Of a stretch of DNA of 12,664 nt, positions 6,640-12,084 are shown in pieces. This DNA is from Streptosporangiaceae bacterium (lineage in GTDB: Bacteria; Actinomycetota; Actinomycetes; Streptosporangiales; Streptosporangiaceae). Below the pieces are notes generated by a model. It saw only the letters and a list, made by a program, of their open reading frames with translations. It did no database searches and was not told the DNA's origin. The stretch is from contig JASIGD010000432.1 of the NCBI GenBank assembly GCA_030045295.1, forward strand, positions 1-12,664, in the 5' to 3' direction. Within the stretch, counting starts at the first letter, position 1; each line of letters opens with the position of its first letter. Position numbers and translations under genes: made by a program.

Positions 6640-7680
6640 TCATTGCGCGGTGCCCTCGTCGTTGACGAGGACCGCCGCCCCGTCGAAACGGCCGGCCTTG
6701 AGGTCCTGCAGGGCCTGTTGCGCTTGGGACATGGGGTAGAGGTGCGTGGTGGCGCGGACGTGGTGCCGGAGGGCGAGCGCGAGGAACTCCCGGCCGTCGT
6801 GCCGGGTGTTGGAGGTGACGCTGCGCAATTCCTTCTCGTAAAACAGCTCGCGCTCGTAGTTCAGCGGCGGCGTGTCGGTCAGGTGGATCCCGGCCACGGA
6901 CAGGACCCCGCCCCGGTCCAGGGCCCGCATCGCGACCGGCACCAGGTCCCCGACCGGCGCGAACAAGATCGCGCTGTCCAGGGGTTCGGGCGGGGAGTCG
7001 TACGCGCCGCCGGCCGACGCGGCGCCCAGCTCGAGCGCGAGCCGCCGGGACGCCTCGCCGCGGGTCAGCGCGTGGACCCTCGCGCCCTGGGCCAGCGCGA
7101 CCTGGGCGACCAGGTGGGCGCTGTCACCGAATCCGTACAGCCCGAGCCGGCCGCCGGAGGGCAGCGAGGCGCGCAGCAGCGCCCGGTAGCCGATGATCCC
7201 GGCGCACAGCAGCGGCGCCAGCTCGACGTCGGGCACGTCGTCCGGCAGCCGGTAGGCGAACGCGGCCGGCACGGTGGTGTACTCCGCGTAGCCGCCGTCG
7301 GCGTCCCAGCCCGTGTAGAGCGAGTTCGGGCACAGGTTCTCATCGCCCCGGCGGCAGTAGGCGCAGGTCCCGTCGACGTGCCGCAGCCACGCCACCCCGA
7401 CCCGGTCCCCGGCGGCGTACCCGGTGACGCCCTCGCCCAGCGCCGCGACCGGGCCCACGACCATGTGGCCAGGCGTGACGTGCTCCCGGTGCACCGGCAG
7501 GTCACCCTCGCAGACGTGCAGGTCAGTGCGGCACACCGCGCAGACCCGGACCTGCACCAGCAGCTCCCCGGGAGCCGGGACCGGCACCGGTTTGGGCACG
7601 TACCTCAGTGGGCCGGCCTCGATCGGTCCCGGTCGGCTCACCACCCACGCCCGCATCGTTCCCGGGCTGCCATCAGTCAT
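6640..7680 (-). CDS. Zinc-dependent alcohol dehydrogenase family protein (MDR superfamily)
   Basis: The 346-aa product has the MDR layout: a GroES-like catalytic domain (about residues 10-150) and a Rossmann domain (about 170-310) with [12 protein letters not shown] as the nucleotide-binding turn. CAVCRTDLH (47-55) gives the catalytic zinc cysteine C50, and PGHMVVG supplies H72. The Glu that normally follows this His (GHE) is Met73. The structural zinc lobe is [16 protein letters not shown], where the first of the four usual Cys is Asp103, leaving C106, C109 and C117. The overall pattern ([18 protein letters not shown]) is like the actinobacterial zinc-binding ADH subfamily that has GHQ or similar in place of GHE. 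It should oxidise or reduce an alcohol/aldehyde with NAD(P); the substrate is unknown. GAAAGGAG (7687-7694 on the plus map) lies 6 nt before the ATG and fixes the start. Confidence 0.92.
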   Translation of the reverse strand: MTDGSPGTMRAWVVSRPGPIEAGPLRYVPKPVPVPAPGELLVQVRVCAVCRTDLHVCEGDLPVHREHVTPGHMVVGPVAALGEGVTGYAAGDRVGVAWLRHVDGTCAYCRRGDENLCPNSLYTGWDADGGYAEYTTVPAAFAYRLPDDVPDVELAPLLCAGIIGYRALLRASLPSGGRLGLYGFGDSAHLVAQVALAQGARVHALTRGEASRRLALELGAASAGGAYDSPPEPLDSAILFAPVGDLVPVAMRALDRGGVLSVAGIHLTDTPPLNYERELFYEKELRSVTSNTRHDGREFLALALRHHVRATTHLYPMSQAQQALQDLKAGRFDGAAVLVNDEGTAQ

Positions 7681-7739
7681 CCCCCGCTCCTTTCACCACC
7701 ATCCGGCGGACATCAGGCACCGGCCGACGCGCTGACCGG

Positions 7740-7769
7740 CCGTCGCCGCGGCGAAGGCCGCGGCGACGG
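7740..7769 (-). terminator. Strong 12-bp perfect GC hairpin after the DUF1801 gene
   Basis: CCGTCGCCGCGG (7740-7751), the loop CGAAGG and CCGCGGCGACGG (7758-7769) form a 12-bp perfect stem. It starts directly at the stop codon of the DUF1801 gene, read on the minus strand, and precedes the alcohol dehydrogenase start by about 60 bp. There is no T-tract, as in many actinomycete terminators. It argues that the alcohol dehydrogenase has its own promoter within 7681-7739, or is attenuated by this hairpin. Confidence 0.65.
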
Positions 7770-8219
7770 TCAGGAGACCGCAGCCTTGACCAGCTCGGCG
7801 ACCTTTTTCTCGACCACGGCGCTCCACTTCTGCAACGCGTACGACACGGGCCACATGTCCCCGTCATCGAGGTTGGCCGCCTCCTGGAAACCCAGGGTCG
7901 AGTACCGGTAGTTGAACTTGCCCGAGTCCTGGAAGAAGACGACGACCTTACCGTCCGCGTTGGTGTAGGCAGGCATCCCGTACCAGGTCTTCGGTGACAG
8001 ATCCGGGGCGGCGGCGGTCACCGTCATGTGCACCCGCTCGGCGAGCGCCCGATCTTCCGGCGCCATCTCGGCGATCCTGTCGAGGACCGCCTGCAGCCCG
8101 TCGGCCTTCTTGGCGCCCTTCTTGCCCTCGGCGCGCAACTCGGCGGCGCGCGCCTTCATCGCGGCGCGCTCCTCAGCGGTGAAACCGTCAGGCTCGGTCT
8201 CGGGGTTCTTCGCAGGCAT
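7770..8219 (-). CDS. DUF1801 / YdhG-like domain protein (149 aa)
   Basis: The product has a charged helical N-terminus (FTAEERAAMKARAAELRAEG then KKGAKKADG) and a compact C-terminal domain with TWYGMPAYTNADGKVVVFFQ, KFNYRYSTLGF and WPVSYALQKW. The WYGMPAY core is typical of the DUF1801/YdhG fold, for which some members have been called iron chaperones; the true role is not established. The start is ATG 8219, which has GGAG 6 nt upstream; an in-frame GTG at 8243 would add eight residues and has no better site. No membrane segment or signal peptide is seen. A long hairpin directly follows the stop. It lies between a VOC protein gene and an alcohol dehydrogenase on the same strand, but gaps of 178 and 89 bp suggest separate transcripts. 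Confidence 0.85.
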   Translation of the reverse strand: MPAKNPETEPDGFTAEERAAMKARAAELRAEGKKGAKKADGLQAVLDRIAEMAPEDRALAERVHMTVTAAAPDLSPKTWYGMPAYTNADGKVVVFFQDSGKFNYRYSTLGFQEAANLDDGDMWPVSYALQKWSAVVEKKVAELVKAAVS

Positions 8220-8247
8220 TCCCGGCTCCGTTTCGACGTGCACGGCT

Positions 8248-8260
8248 CGGCATGATGCCG
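8248..8260. promoter_or_regulatory. Short inverted repeat upstream of the DUF1801 gene
   Basis: CGGCAT-G-ATGCCG is a perfect 6-bp inverted repeat with a 1-nt centre, 29 bp upstream of the DUF1801 start. Its position suits an operator, but the short length makes chance likely. Confidence 0.2.
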
Positions 8261-8363
8261 GCCATCTGTGGTAAAGGCTAGGCCCGGCGGCGCGCCTGCG
8301 CTTCTCGATTCCTGTTCGATCGGGGCCAGCCGAGGCGTCAAGGGCCGGTGTTCTTCCCCGGGC

Positions 8364-8385
8364 GTCGTCGCGGATCTGCGGCGAC
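8364..8385 (-). terminator. Hairpin after the VOC protein gene
   Basis: GTCGTCGC, a 6-nt loop and GCGGCGAC form an 8-bp stem with one non-Watson-Crick pair, 12 bp downstream of the VOC stop. On the minus-strand RNA the odd pair is C·A, so folding is weaker than on the plus strand. It is a modest terminator candidate. Confidence 0.3.
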
Positions 8386-8397
8386 GTTGACGGTCGT

Positions 8398-8829
8398 TCA
8401 GGATGCCGGGGTGTGGTTGACCATCCAGCGGATGCCGTAGCGGTCCAGGATGACGCCCCAGTAATCGCCCCACGGCATGTCGGCCATGGGGGATCCTTCC
8501 GAGCCCCCCTCGGACAGGGCGCTGTACAGGCGGTCGGCCTCTTGTCTGCTGTCTACGTCGAGGCACAGGGTGGTGTTATTGCCGATGCGGGTCTGCTGAC
8601 CCATCGACCGGAGCATGTCCGTGGCCATCAGCAGGTGGCCGGCGATGATCGGGAGCTCGGCGTGCAGCACCAGGTTCCGCTCCTCGGCGGGTAGCTCGCC
8701 GGGCCCGGCGGCGGGCATGTCCGAGTAGCGGCTGAGCGTGGTGACCTCCGTGCCGAAGGTCTTGGCGTAGAAGGCGAATGCCTCCTCGGCCTGGCCCTGG
8801 AAGTTGAGGTACGTATTGACTCGTGCCAT
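8398..8829 (-). CDS. VOC-superfamily protein, PhnB-like (143 aa)
   Basis: The N-terminus NTYLNFQGQAEEAFAFYAKT with FGTE following, LHAELPIIAGHLLMATD, and the C-terminal WGDYWGVILDRYGIRWMVNH make a full-length PhnB-like member of the vicinal oxygen chelate fold, made of paired beta-alpha-beta-beta-beta modules. These small cytoplasmic proteins are often named glyoxalase/bleomycin-resistance or demethylubiquinone methyltransferase-like, but enzymatic activity is rarely shown. GAAGGAG lies 6-7 nt before the ATG and supports the start. It is divergent from the membrane-protein pair to its right, with a 164-bp gap. The family is secure; the role is unknown. Confidence 0.9.
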   Translation of the reverse strand: MARVNTYLNFQGQAEEAFAFYAKTFGTEVTTLSRYSDMPAAGPGELPAEERNLVLHAELPIIAGHLLMATDMLRSMGQQTRIGNNTTLCLDVDSRQEADRLYSALSEGGSEGSPMADMPWGDYWGVILDRYGIRWMVNHTPAS

Positions 8830-8972
8830 GCGTGGCTCCTTCGTCGGGGATGCATCATCGTCTATTCAATGCAGACGCTGGTCCAGCGCAAATTCATCGC
8901 CGCCTCCAGGCGCTACCCGGGCATAGGCCAAGTCGGGATCAGGCCGCGTCCAGCAGTGGCAGGCCGGTGCCA

Positions 8973-8993
8973 GTTACTACGAGACGTAGTAAC
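8973..8993. promoter_or_regulatory. Perfect 8+8 bp palindromic operator candidate abutting a start codon
   Basis: The arms GTTACTAC (8973-8980) and GTAGTAAC (8986-8993) are perfect inverted repeats around the 5-nt spacer GAGAC, and the ATG of the membrane protein follows at 8994 with no gap. The AT-rich arms stand out in very GC-rich DNA. TACTAC/GTAGTA half-sites resemble those of BlaI/MecI/CopY-family repressors, but that assignment rests on resemblance only. The only Shine-Dalgarno-like bases (GAG) lie in the spacer, so a bound repressor, or the RNA hairpin itself, would block translation or initiation. No BlaI-type gene is in the window. Confidence 0.6.
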
Positions 8994-9368
8994 ATGTCGT
9001 ACGTGAACGGCGTCGTGTCCACGACGATCATCGTCGCCGGTCTAGCGCTGGCCGGGTACGCGCTGCTGACGACCGCCCGGGACCGGCGTATGGGCATTGG
9101 CCTGCTCGTCGCGGTTGGCGTCCTTGAGATCCTGCTGCTTGTCCAGGTCGGCATCGTCGTGGCCAGACTCGCCGGCGGCGGGCGCCCGGCCGACCTGGCT
9201 GTGCTCATCGGATACCTGATCGCGATGCCGCTCGTCCCGGTGGCCGCGGCGTTCTGGGGGCTGCTGGAGCGATCACGGTGGGGCCCGGCGGTCATCGCCG
9301 TGGCCGGGCTCGTGGCGGCCGTGCTGATGGTCCGGCTGCATCAGATCTGGCCGGTCATCCGTGTCTGA
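8994..9368 (+). CDS. Small four-helix integral membrane protein of unknown function (124 aa)
   Basis: From ATG 8994 the product begins MSYVNGVVSTTIIVAGLALA and has about four membrane segments: residues ~7-26, ~34-58 (GLLVAVGVLEILLLVQVGIV), ~68-90 (VLIGYLIAMPLVPVAAAFWG) and ~96-115. Short charged loops such as TTARDRRMG separate them. No catalytic motif is seen and I do not recognise a named family. The frame is open back to 8823, but the upstream residues are not membrane-like, and the palindrome just before ATG 8994 marks that start as the regulated one. Its stop overlaps the next gene by 8 bp, so the two are almost certainly co-expressed. Confidence 0.8.
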   Translation: MSYVNGVVSTTIIVAGLALAGYALLTTARDRRMGIGLLVAVGVLEILLLVQVGIVVARLAGGGRPADLAVLIGYLIAMPLVPVAAAFWGLLERSRWGPAVIAVAGLVAAVLMVRLHQIWPVIRV

Positions 9369-10008
9369 GCCCGCGACAGTGCCTGAGCCCGCCGCAGCGC
9401 CTGAGCCCGCCGCAGCGCCTGAGCCCGCGGCAGCGCGGCCGGGCTCGACCAGGACGGGCCCGGGCCGGGTGCTGATCGCCGTCTACGCGCTGTTCGCGCT
9501 CGCCGCTTCCGCGCGGGCGGGGGTGCAGATCGCGACGAAGTTCGACCACGCCCCGGTCGCCTACTTGTTGTCGGCTTTCGCCGGTGTCGTCTACATCGTC
9601 GCCACGGTCACCCTCGCCGTCGGCAGTCCGGCAGCACGCCGGATCGCCGTCTTTTCCTGCTCGATCGAACTGGCCGGCGTGCTGGCGGTGGGCACCTGGA
9701 GCCTCGTCGACCCGGCCACCTTCCCCGACGCCACGGTGTGGTCTGGATATGGCAGCGGCTACGGCTTCGTCCCGCTCGTCCTTCCCGTTTTCGGCCTGCT
9801 CTGGCTACGCAGCTGGAGCGGGCGGGCGAGAACCCGGCGCGCGATCGTGACGTCAGCCGGAGATGCGGGCGGGGCGGCAGGCGGCGGCGGAGACGATGGT
9901 GAGGACGGCAGATCAGGCCGCGGCGCAGAGGATGTCGTGGCCGGCGGCAGGAGCCAGGATATGTGCATGGGACACGGCGGCGCCGACCTGGACCAGGTCA
10001 ACGGGTAG
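9361..10008 (+). CDS. Integral membrane protein with EPAAAP-rich N-terminus (215 aa)
   Basis: The gene starts at GTG 9361, overlapping the previous stop by 8 bp, which suggests translational coupling; its own ribosome-binding site is poor. Residues 1-36 are a Pro/Ala/Glu-rich tail (EPAAAP repeats). Four membrane segments follow at about 37-59, 64-88, 96-116 and 132-150. The stretch between the last two, with DPATFPDATVWSGYGSGYGF, looks like a conserved actinobacterial membrane-protein motif. After about residue 155 the sequence becomes Gly/Asp-rich with relaxed codon use (AGG, AGA, TCA, GGA), so the C-terminus may be a young extension or a lost original stop. An in-frame GTG at 9469 (residue 37) is an alternative start that would omit the repeat tail. 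Function unknown. Confidence 0.78.
   Translation: MSEPATVPEPAAAPEPAAAPEPAAARPGSTRTGPGRVLIAVYALFALAASARAGVQIATKFDHAPVAYLLSAFAGVVYIVATVTLAVGSPAARRIAVFSCSIELAGVLAVGTWSLVDPATFPDATVWSGYGSGYGFVPLVLPVFGLLWLRSWSGRARTRRAIVTSAGDAGGAAGGGGDDGEDGRSGRGAEDVVAGGRSQDMCMGHGGADLDQVNG
9365..9436 (+). repeat. 18-bp tandem repeat, four units, within the membrane protein gene
   Basis: Four units starting CTGAGCCCGC lie at 9365, 9383, 9401 and 9419. The second and third are identical; the first and fourth differ at a few bases. As 18 is a multiple of three, copy changes keep the frame and lengthen or shorten the EPAAAP tail. Confidence 0.9.
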
Positions 10009-10120
10009 CCAGCTGATCGGGAGCGCAGCCGGAATGAGCCGTCAGGTTCTGGTCATAATCCGCTTTCACCCGACCTGCGCTGCCCGACCGCGTTTATGCC
10101 CTCGCCACCACGTTTCCCGC

Positions 10121-10151
10121 TTGGCGGGCTCGCGGCGCGCTGCACTACCGT
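10121..10151 (+). promoter_or_regulatory. Candidate promoter for a leaderless zinc-finger transcript
   Basis: TTGGCG (10121-10126) and TACCGT (10146-10151, a TANNNT -10) are separated by 19 bp. TACCGT ends 6 nt before ATG 10158, so transcription would begin at or next to the A of the start codon. The GGAGG after it is only 1 nt from the ATG, too close to work as a normal ribosome-binding site. Confidence 0.45.
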
Positions 10152-10157
10152 GGAGGT

Positions 10158-10475
10158 ATGACCGCATGGGGCAGCCTGCCGCCCGCGCCGCCGCCGCACG
10201 GCACGGTACTGGCCTGGGTGCGAGGCTGCCGCTGCGAACGGTGCGAGCCGGAGTACCAGCGGTTCGTGTCCGAACTGGCGCTGCGAGGGCCGCTGAGGCT
10301 TCCCGCTGAGCCGGAGCCCCGCAAGATGGACGCCGACACCTTGGCCCGCCTGGAGCCGGCGGTGCGCCGGTCTGAGTGCCCCGTCTGCGGCGCGCCGCGC
10401 CACCAGCGGTGCCGCAACCTGGCGTTTCCCCAGCATTTCGCGCCGACTCATGCCGAGCGCACAAACGGGCGGTGA
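10158..10475 (+). CDS. Small two-cluster zinc-finger protein (105 aa)
   Basis: The protein has two cysteine clusters. The first, HGTVLAWVRGCRCERCEPEY, has C24, C26 and C29, like the GCRCxxC motif found at the N-terminus of some actinobacterial and actinophage proteins. The second, CPVCGAPRHQRCRNLAFPQH with FAPTHAER following, has C74, C77, C85 and H98, matching a CxxC-x7-C-x12-H zinc-binding knuckle of the type seen in phage and host DNA-binding zinc-finger proteins. A proline-rich tail and an acidic linker (about residues 45-70) separate them. It is small and basic at the C-terminus, so nucleic-acid binding is reasonable but unproven. It stands alone, with 149 bp before it and a convergent MocR gene after it. 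No integrase or phage gene is nearby. Confidence 0.8.
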   Translation: MTAWGSLPPAPPPHGTVLAWVRGCRCERCEPEYQRFVSELALRGPLRLPAEPEPRKMDADTLARLEPAVRRSECPVCGAPRHQRCRNLAFPQHFAPTHAERTNGR

Positions 10476-10551
10476 CAGCGGCCCAAGGATCCGCCGGCCA
10501 CGGGCAGCCGGATGGCCCGGGCGGGCGGGTCGCAGAACGGGGCTAGCCGAG

Positions 10552-10569
10552 GTGCCTGGTCCCGGGCAC
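10552..10569 (+). terminator. Hairpin between the zinc-finger and MocR genes
   Basis: GTGCCT, loop GGTCCC and GGGCAC form a 6-bp stem (one T·G wobble on the plus-strand RNA) in the 107-bp gap between convergent genes. The wobble makes it fit the zinc-finger transcript better than the MocR transcript. Confidence 0.35.
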
Positions 10570-10582
10570 GGTTGCTTCCCGG

Positions 10583-12037
10583 TCAGCTGAGCAGGTCGGC
10601 GACGGCGGCGACGGCGGGTTCGATGGCTCGCTCGCGGACGTTTCCAAAGCCCATCACCAGCGCGGGCAGGGCCGTGAGGCCAGGGTTGCCGCGGTAGCCG
10701 CCGATGCCGTGCAGCCCGACCCGCCGTTCATGCGCCGCGGCGGTCACTGCCGTCTCGTCGGCGCCGGGCGGCAGGGACGCGACAGCGTGGAATCCGGCCG
10801 CGAGCCCGGTGAGCTGGACTCGGGGGGCGTATCTGGCGAACGCGTCGGTCAGTGCGGTGCGGCGGGCGGCGTAGACACTTCGCATCCGGCGCAGGTGGCG
10901 GTCGTACCGGCCGGTTGTGAGCAGGGTGGCCAGGGCGAGCTGGTCTAGCGTGCAGGAGCCGCGGTCGCTCATTTCCTTCTCGGCGGCGACCGCTGAGGCC
11001 AGCCGGGAAGGAGCGTGGATCCAGCCGAGGCGGACCGCGGGCGCCAGCGCCTTGCTGGCGGTGCCGAGCAGGAAGGTCTGGTCCGGGGCTAGTCCCTGCA
11101 GCGCGCCCACGGGTTCCTTGTCATAGCGGAACTCCGAGTCGTAGTCGTCCTCGATCACGTACCCGCCGCCGCGCCGCGCCCACTCGGTCAGGGCGTGACG
11201 CCGGGCCGGGGACAGGACCACCCCGGTAGGCGACTGGTGTGCCGGGGTGACCACGACAGCCTGGGCTCCGCTGGCCGCCAGTTCGCCGACCACGAGGCCT
11301 TGCTGGTCGACCGGCACGTAGGTGACATGGATGCCGATCGCCAGGGCGGCGCGGACTGTTTCGTCCGCCTGCGCGCTGCCGTAGCCGGGGTCTTCGAAGG
11401 CGACGCAGGTCACGTCGCATTGGCCGACCAGGGCGCGCAGCACCAGGTTGATTCCTTGTGCGAAGCCGGTGCTGATGATCATCCGCGCCGGGCTGGCCGC
11501 GGCGGCTCGTACCCGCCGCAGGTACCCGGCGAGGACCTCGCGCAGCACCGAGCTGCCGCGCGGGTCGCCGTACCCCAGGTCCGCGGAGGCAGCCTGAGTG
11601 CACGCCTGCTTGATGGCCCAGGCCCAGTCGGTACGCGGGAAGCTCGACAGGTCCGGTACGCCCGGTTGGAAATCCGCGATGAGCGGCGGTTCCGGGGGCT
11701 GGCGGGACGGCGAGGGTGAAACCACAGCCGGGCCGGCCGCGGGCTGGTCACCGGGTTGCTGGCCGCTGAGGCCAGCGACCCGGGTGGCCGACCCGGTGCG
11801 GCTGGTCAGGTATCCCTCGGCCAGCAGCTGCCCGTAGCACTCTTGCACCAGGCCGCGGGAGACGCCGAGCTCACGCGCCAGCTCCCGGGAGGACGGCAGC
11901 CGCTCCAAGGCGCGGAGCCGGCCATCCCTGATCGCCTCGCGCAGGCTCGCCTCCAGCTGGGCGCGCAGTGGCTGGCTGGACGAACGGTCGAGCCGGACCA
12001 GCAGGCCCGGGCTCAAACCGGACCACTCAATCGCCAT
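10583..12037 (-). CDS. MocR-subfamily GntR regulator with PLP-dependent aminotransferase-like domain
   Basis: The 484-residue protein has the usual MocR length and order. Residues about 15-85 form a GntR winged helix (LPSSRELARELGVSRGLVQE, then CYGQLLAEGYL). After a Pro/Ser-rich linker (about 88-120), residues about 125-480 form a fold-type I aminotransferase-like domain. The PLP marks are intact: EDDYDSEFRYD from E296, with D297-D300, and GTASKALAPAVRLGW with the expected Schiff-base lysine K329. MocR regulators bind PLP or an amine-PLP adduct as effector and usually regulate a divergent gene, here an MFS transporter 47 bp away. No Shine-Dalgarno precedes ATG 12037; a TAAGGT -10-like box ends 8 nt before it, so the mRNA may be leaderless. 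The effector is unknown; PdxR- and GabR-like roles are both open. Confidence 0.93.
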   Translation of the reverse strand: MAIEWSGLSPGLLVRLDRSSSQPLRAQLEASLREAIRDGRLRALERLPSSRELARELGVSRGLVQECYGQLLAEGYLTSRTGSATRVAGLSGQQPGDQPAAGPAVVSPSPSRQPPEPPLIADFQPGVPDLSSFPRTDWAWAIKQACTQAASADLGYGDPRGSSVLREVLAGYLRRVRAAAASPARMIISTGFAQGINLVLRALVGQCDVTCVAFEDPGYGSAQADETVRAALAIGIHVTYVPVDQQGLVVGELAASGAQAVVVTPAHQSPTGVVLSPARRHALTEWARRGGGYVIEDDYDSEFRYDKEPVGALQGLAPDQTFLLGTASKALAPAVRLGWIHAPSRLASAVAAEKEMSDRGSCTLDQLALATLLTTGRYDRHLRRMRSVYAARRTALTDAFARYAPRVQLTGLAAGFHAVASLPPGADETAVTAAAHERRVGLHGIGGYRGNPGLTALPALVMGFGNVRERAIEPAVAAVADLLS

Positions 12038-12048
12038 GAAATCGGACC
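12016..12048. promoter_or_regulatory. Direct repeat AAYCGGACC, candidate MocR operator
   Basis: AACCGGACC (12016-12024) and AATCGGACC (12040-12048) are direct repeats 24 bp apart, spanning the first codons and the 5' side of the regulator. MocR regulators such as GabR and PdxR are known to bind direct repeats in the divergent intergenic region. The right-hand copy overlaps the TAAGGT box of the regulator, which would fit autorepression. Confidence 0.4.
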
Positions 12049-12077
12049 TTATCAGCAGGCCGGCTGGGTCCTACCGT
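12046..12077. promoter_or_regulatory. Overlapping divergent promoters of the MocR and MFS genes
   Basis: For the MFS gene (plus), TTATCA (12049-12054) and TACCGT (12072-12077) are 17 bp apart, and the -10 ends 7 nt before ATG 12085. For the regulator (minus), TAAGGT reads 12051 to 12046 and ends 8 nt before ATG 12037. The plus -35 and the minus -10 overlap, so the two promoters should compete. Both genes lack a clear ribosome-binding site, which fits leaderless transcripts. Confidence 0.45.
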
Positions 12078-12084
12078 GCGTACC

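Noticed and set aside
6643..7911. Long plus-strand open frame opposite the alcohol dehydrogenase
   Set aside because: It is antisense to a gene with clear MDR motifs, and its product is low-complexity Arg/Gln/Val-rich sequence.
8849..8856. GATGCATC palindrome in the VOC/membrane-protein gap
   Set aside because: Eight bases only, and no relation to a promoter that I could identify.
8823..8993. N-terminal extension of the first membrane protein from 8823
   Set aside because: It would overlap the VOC gene start, encodes non-membrane, unconserved-looking sequence, and runs across the palindrome.
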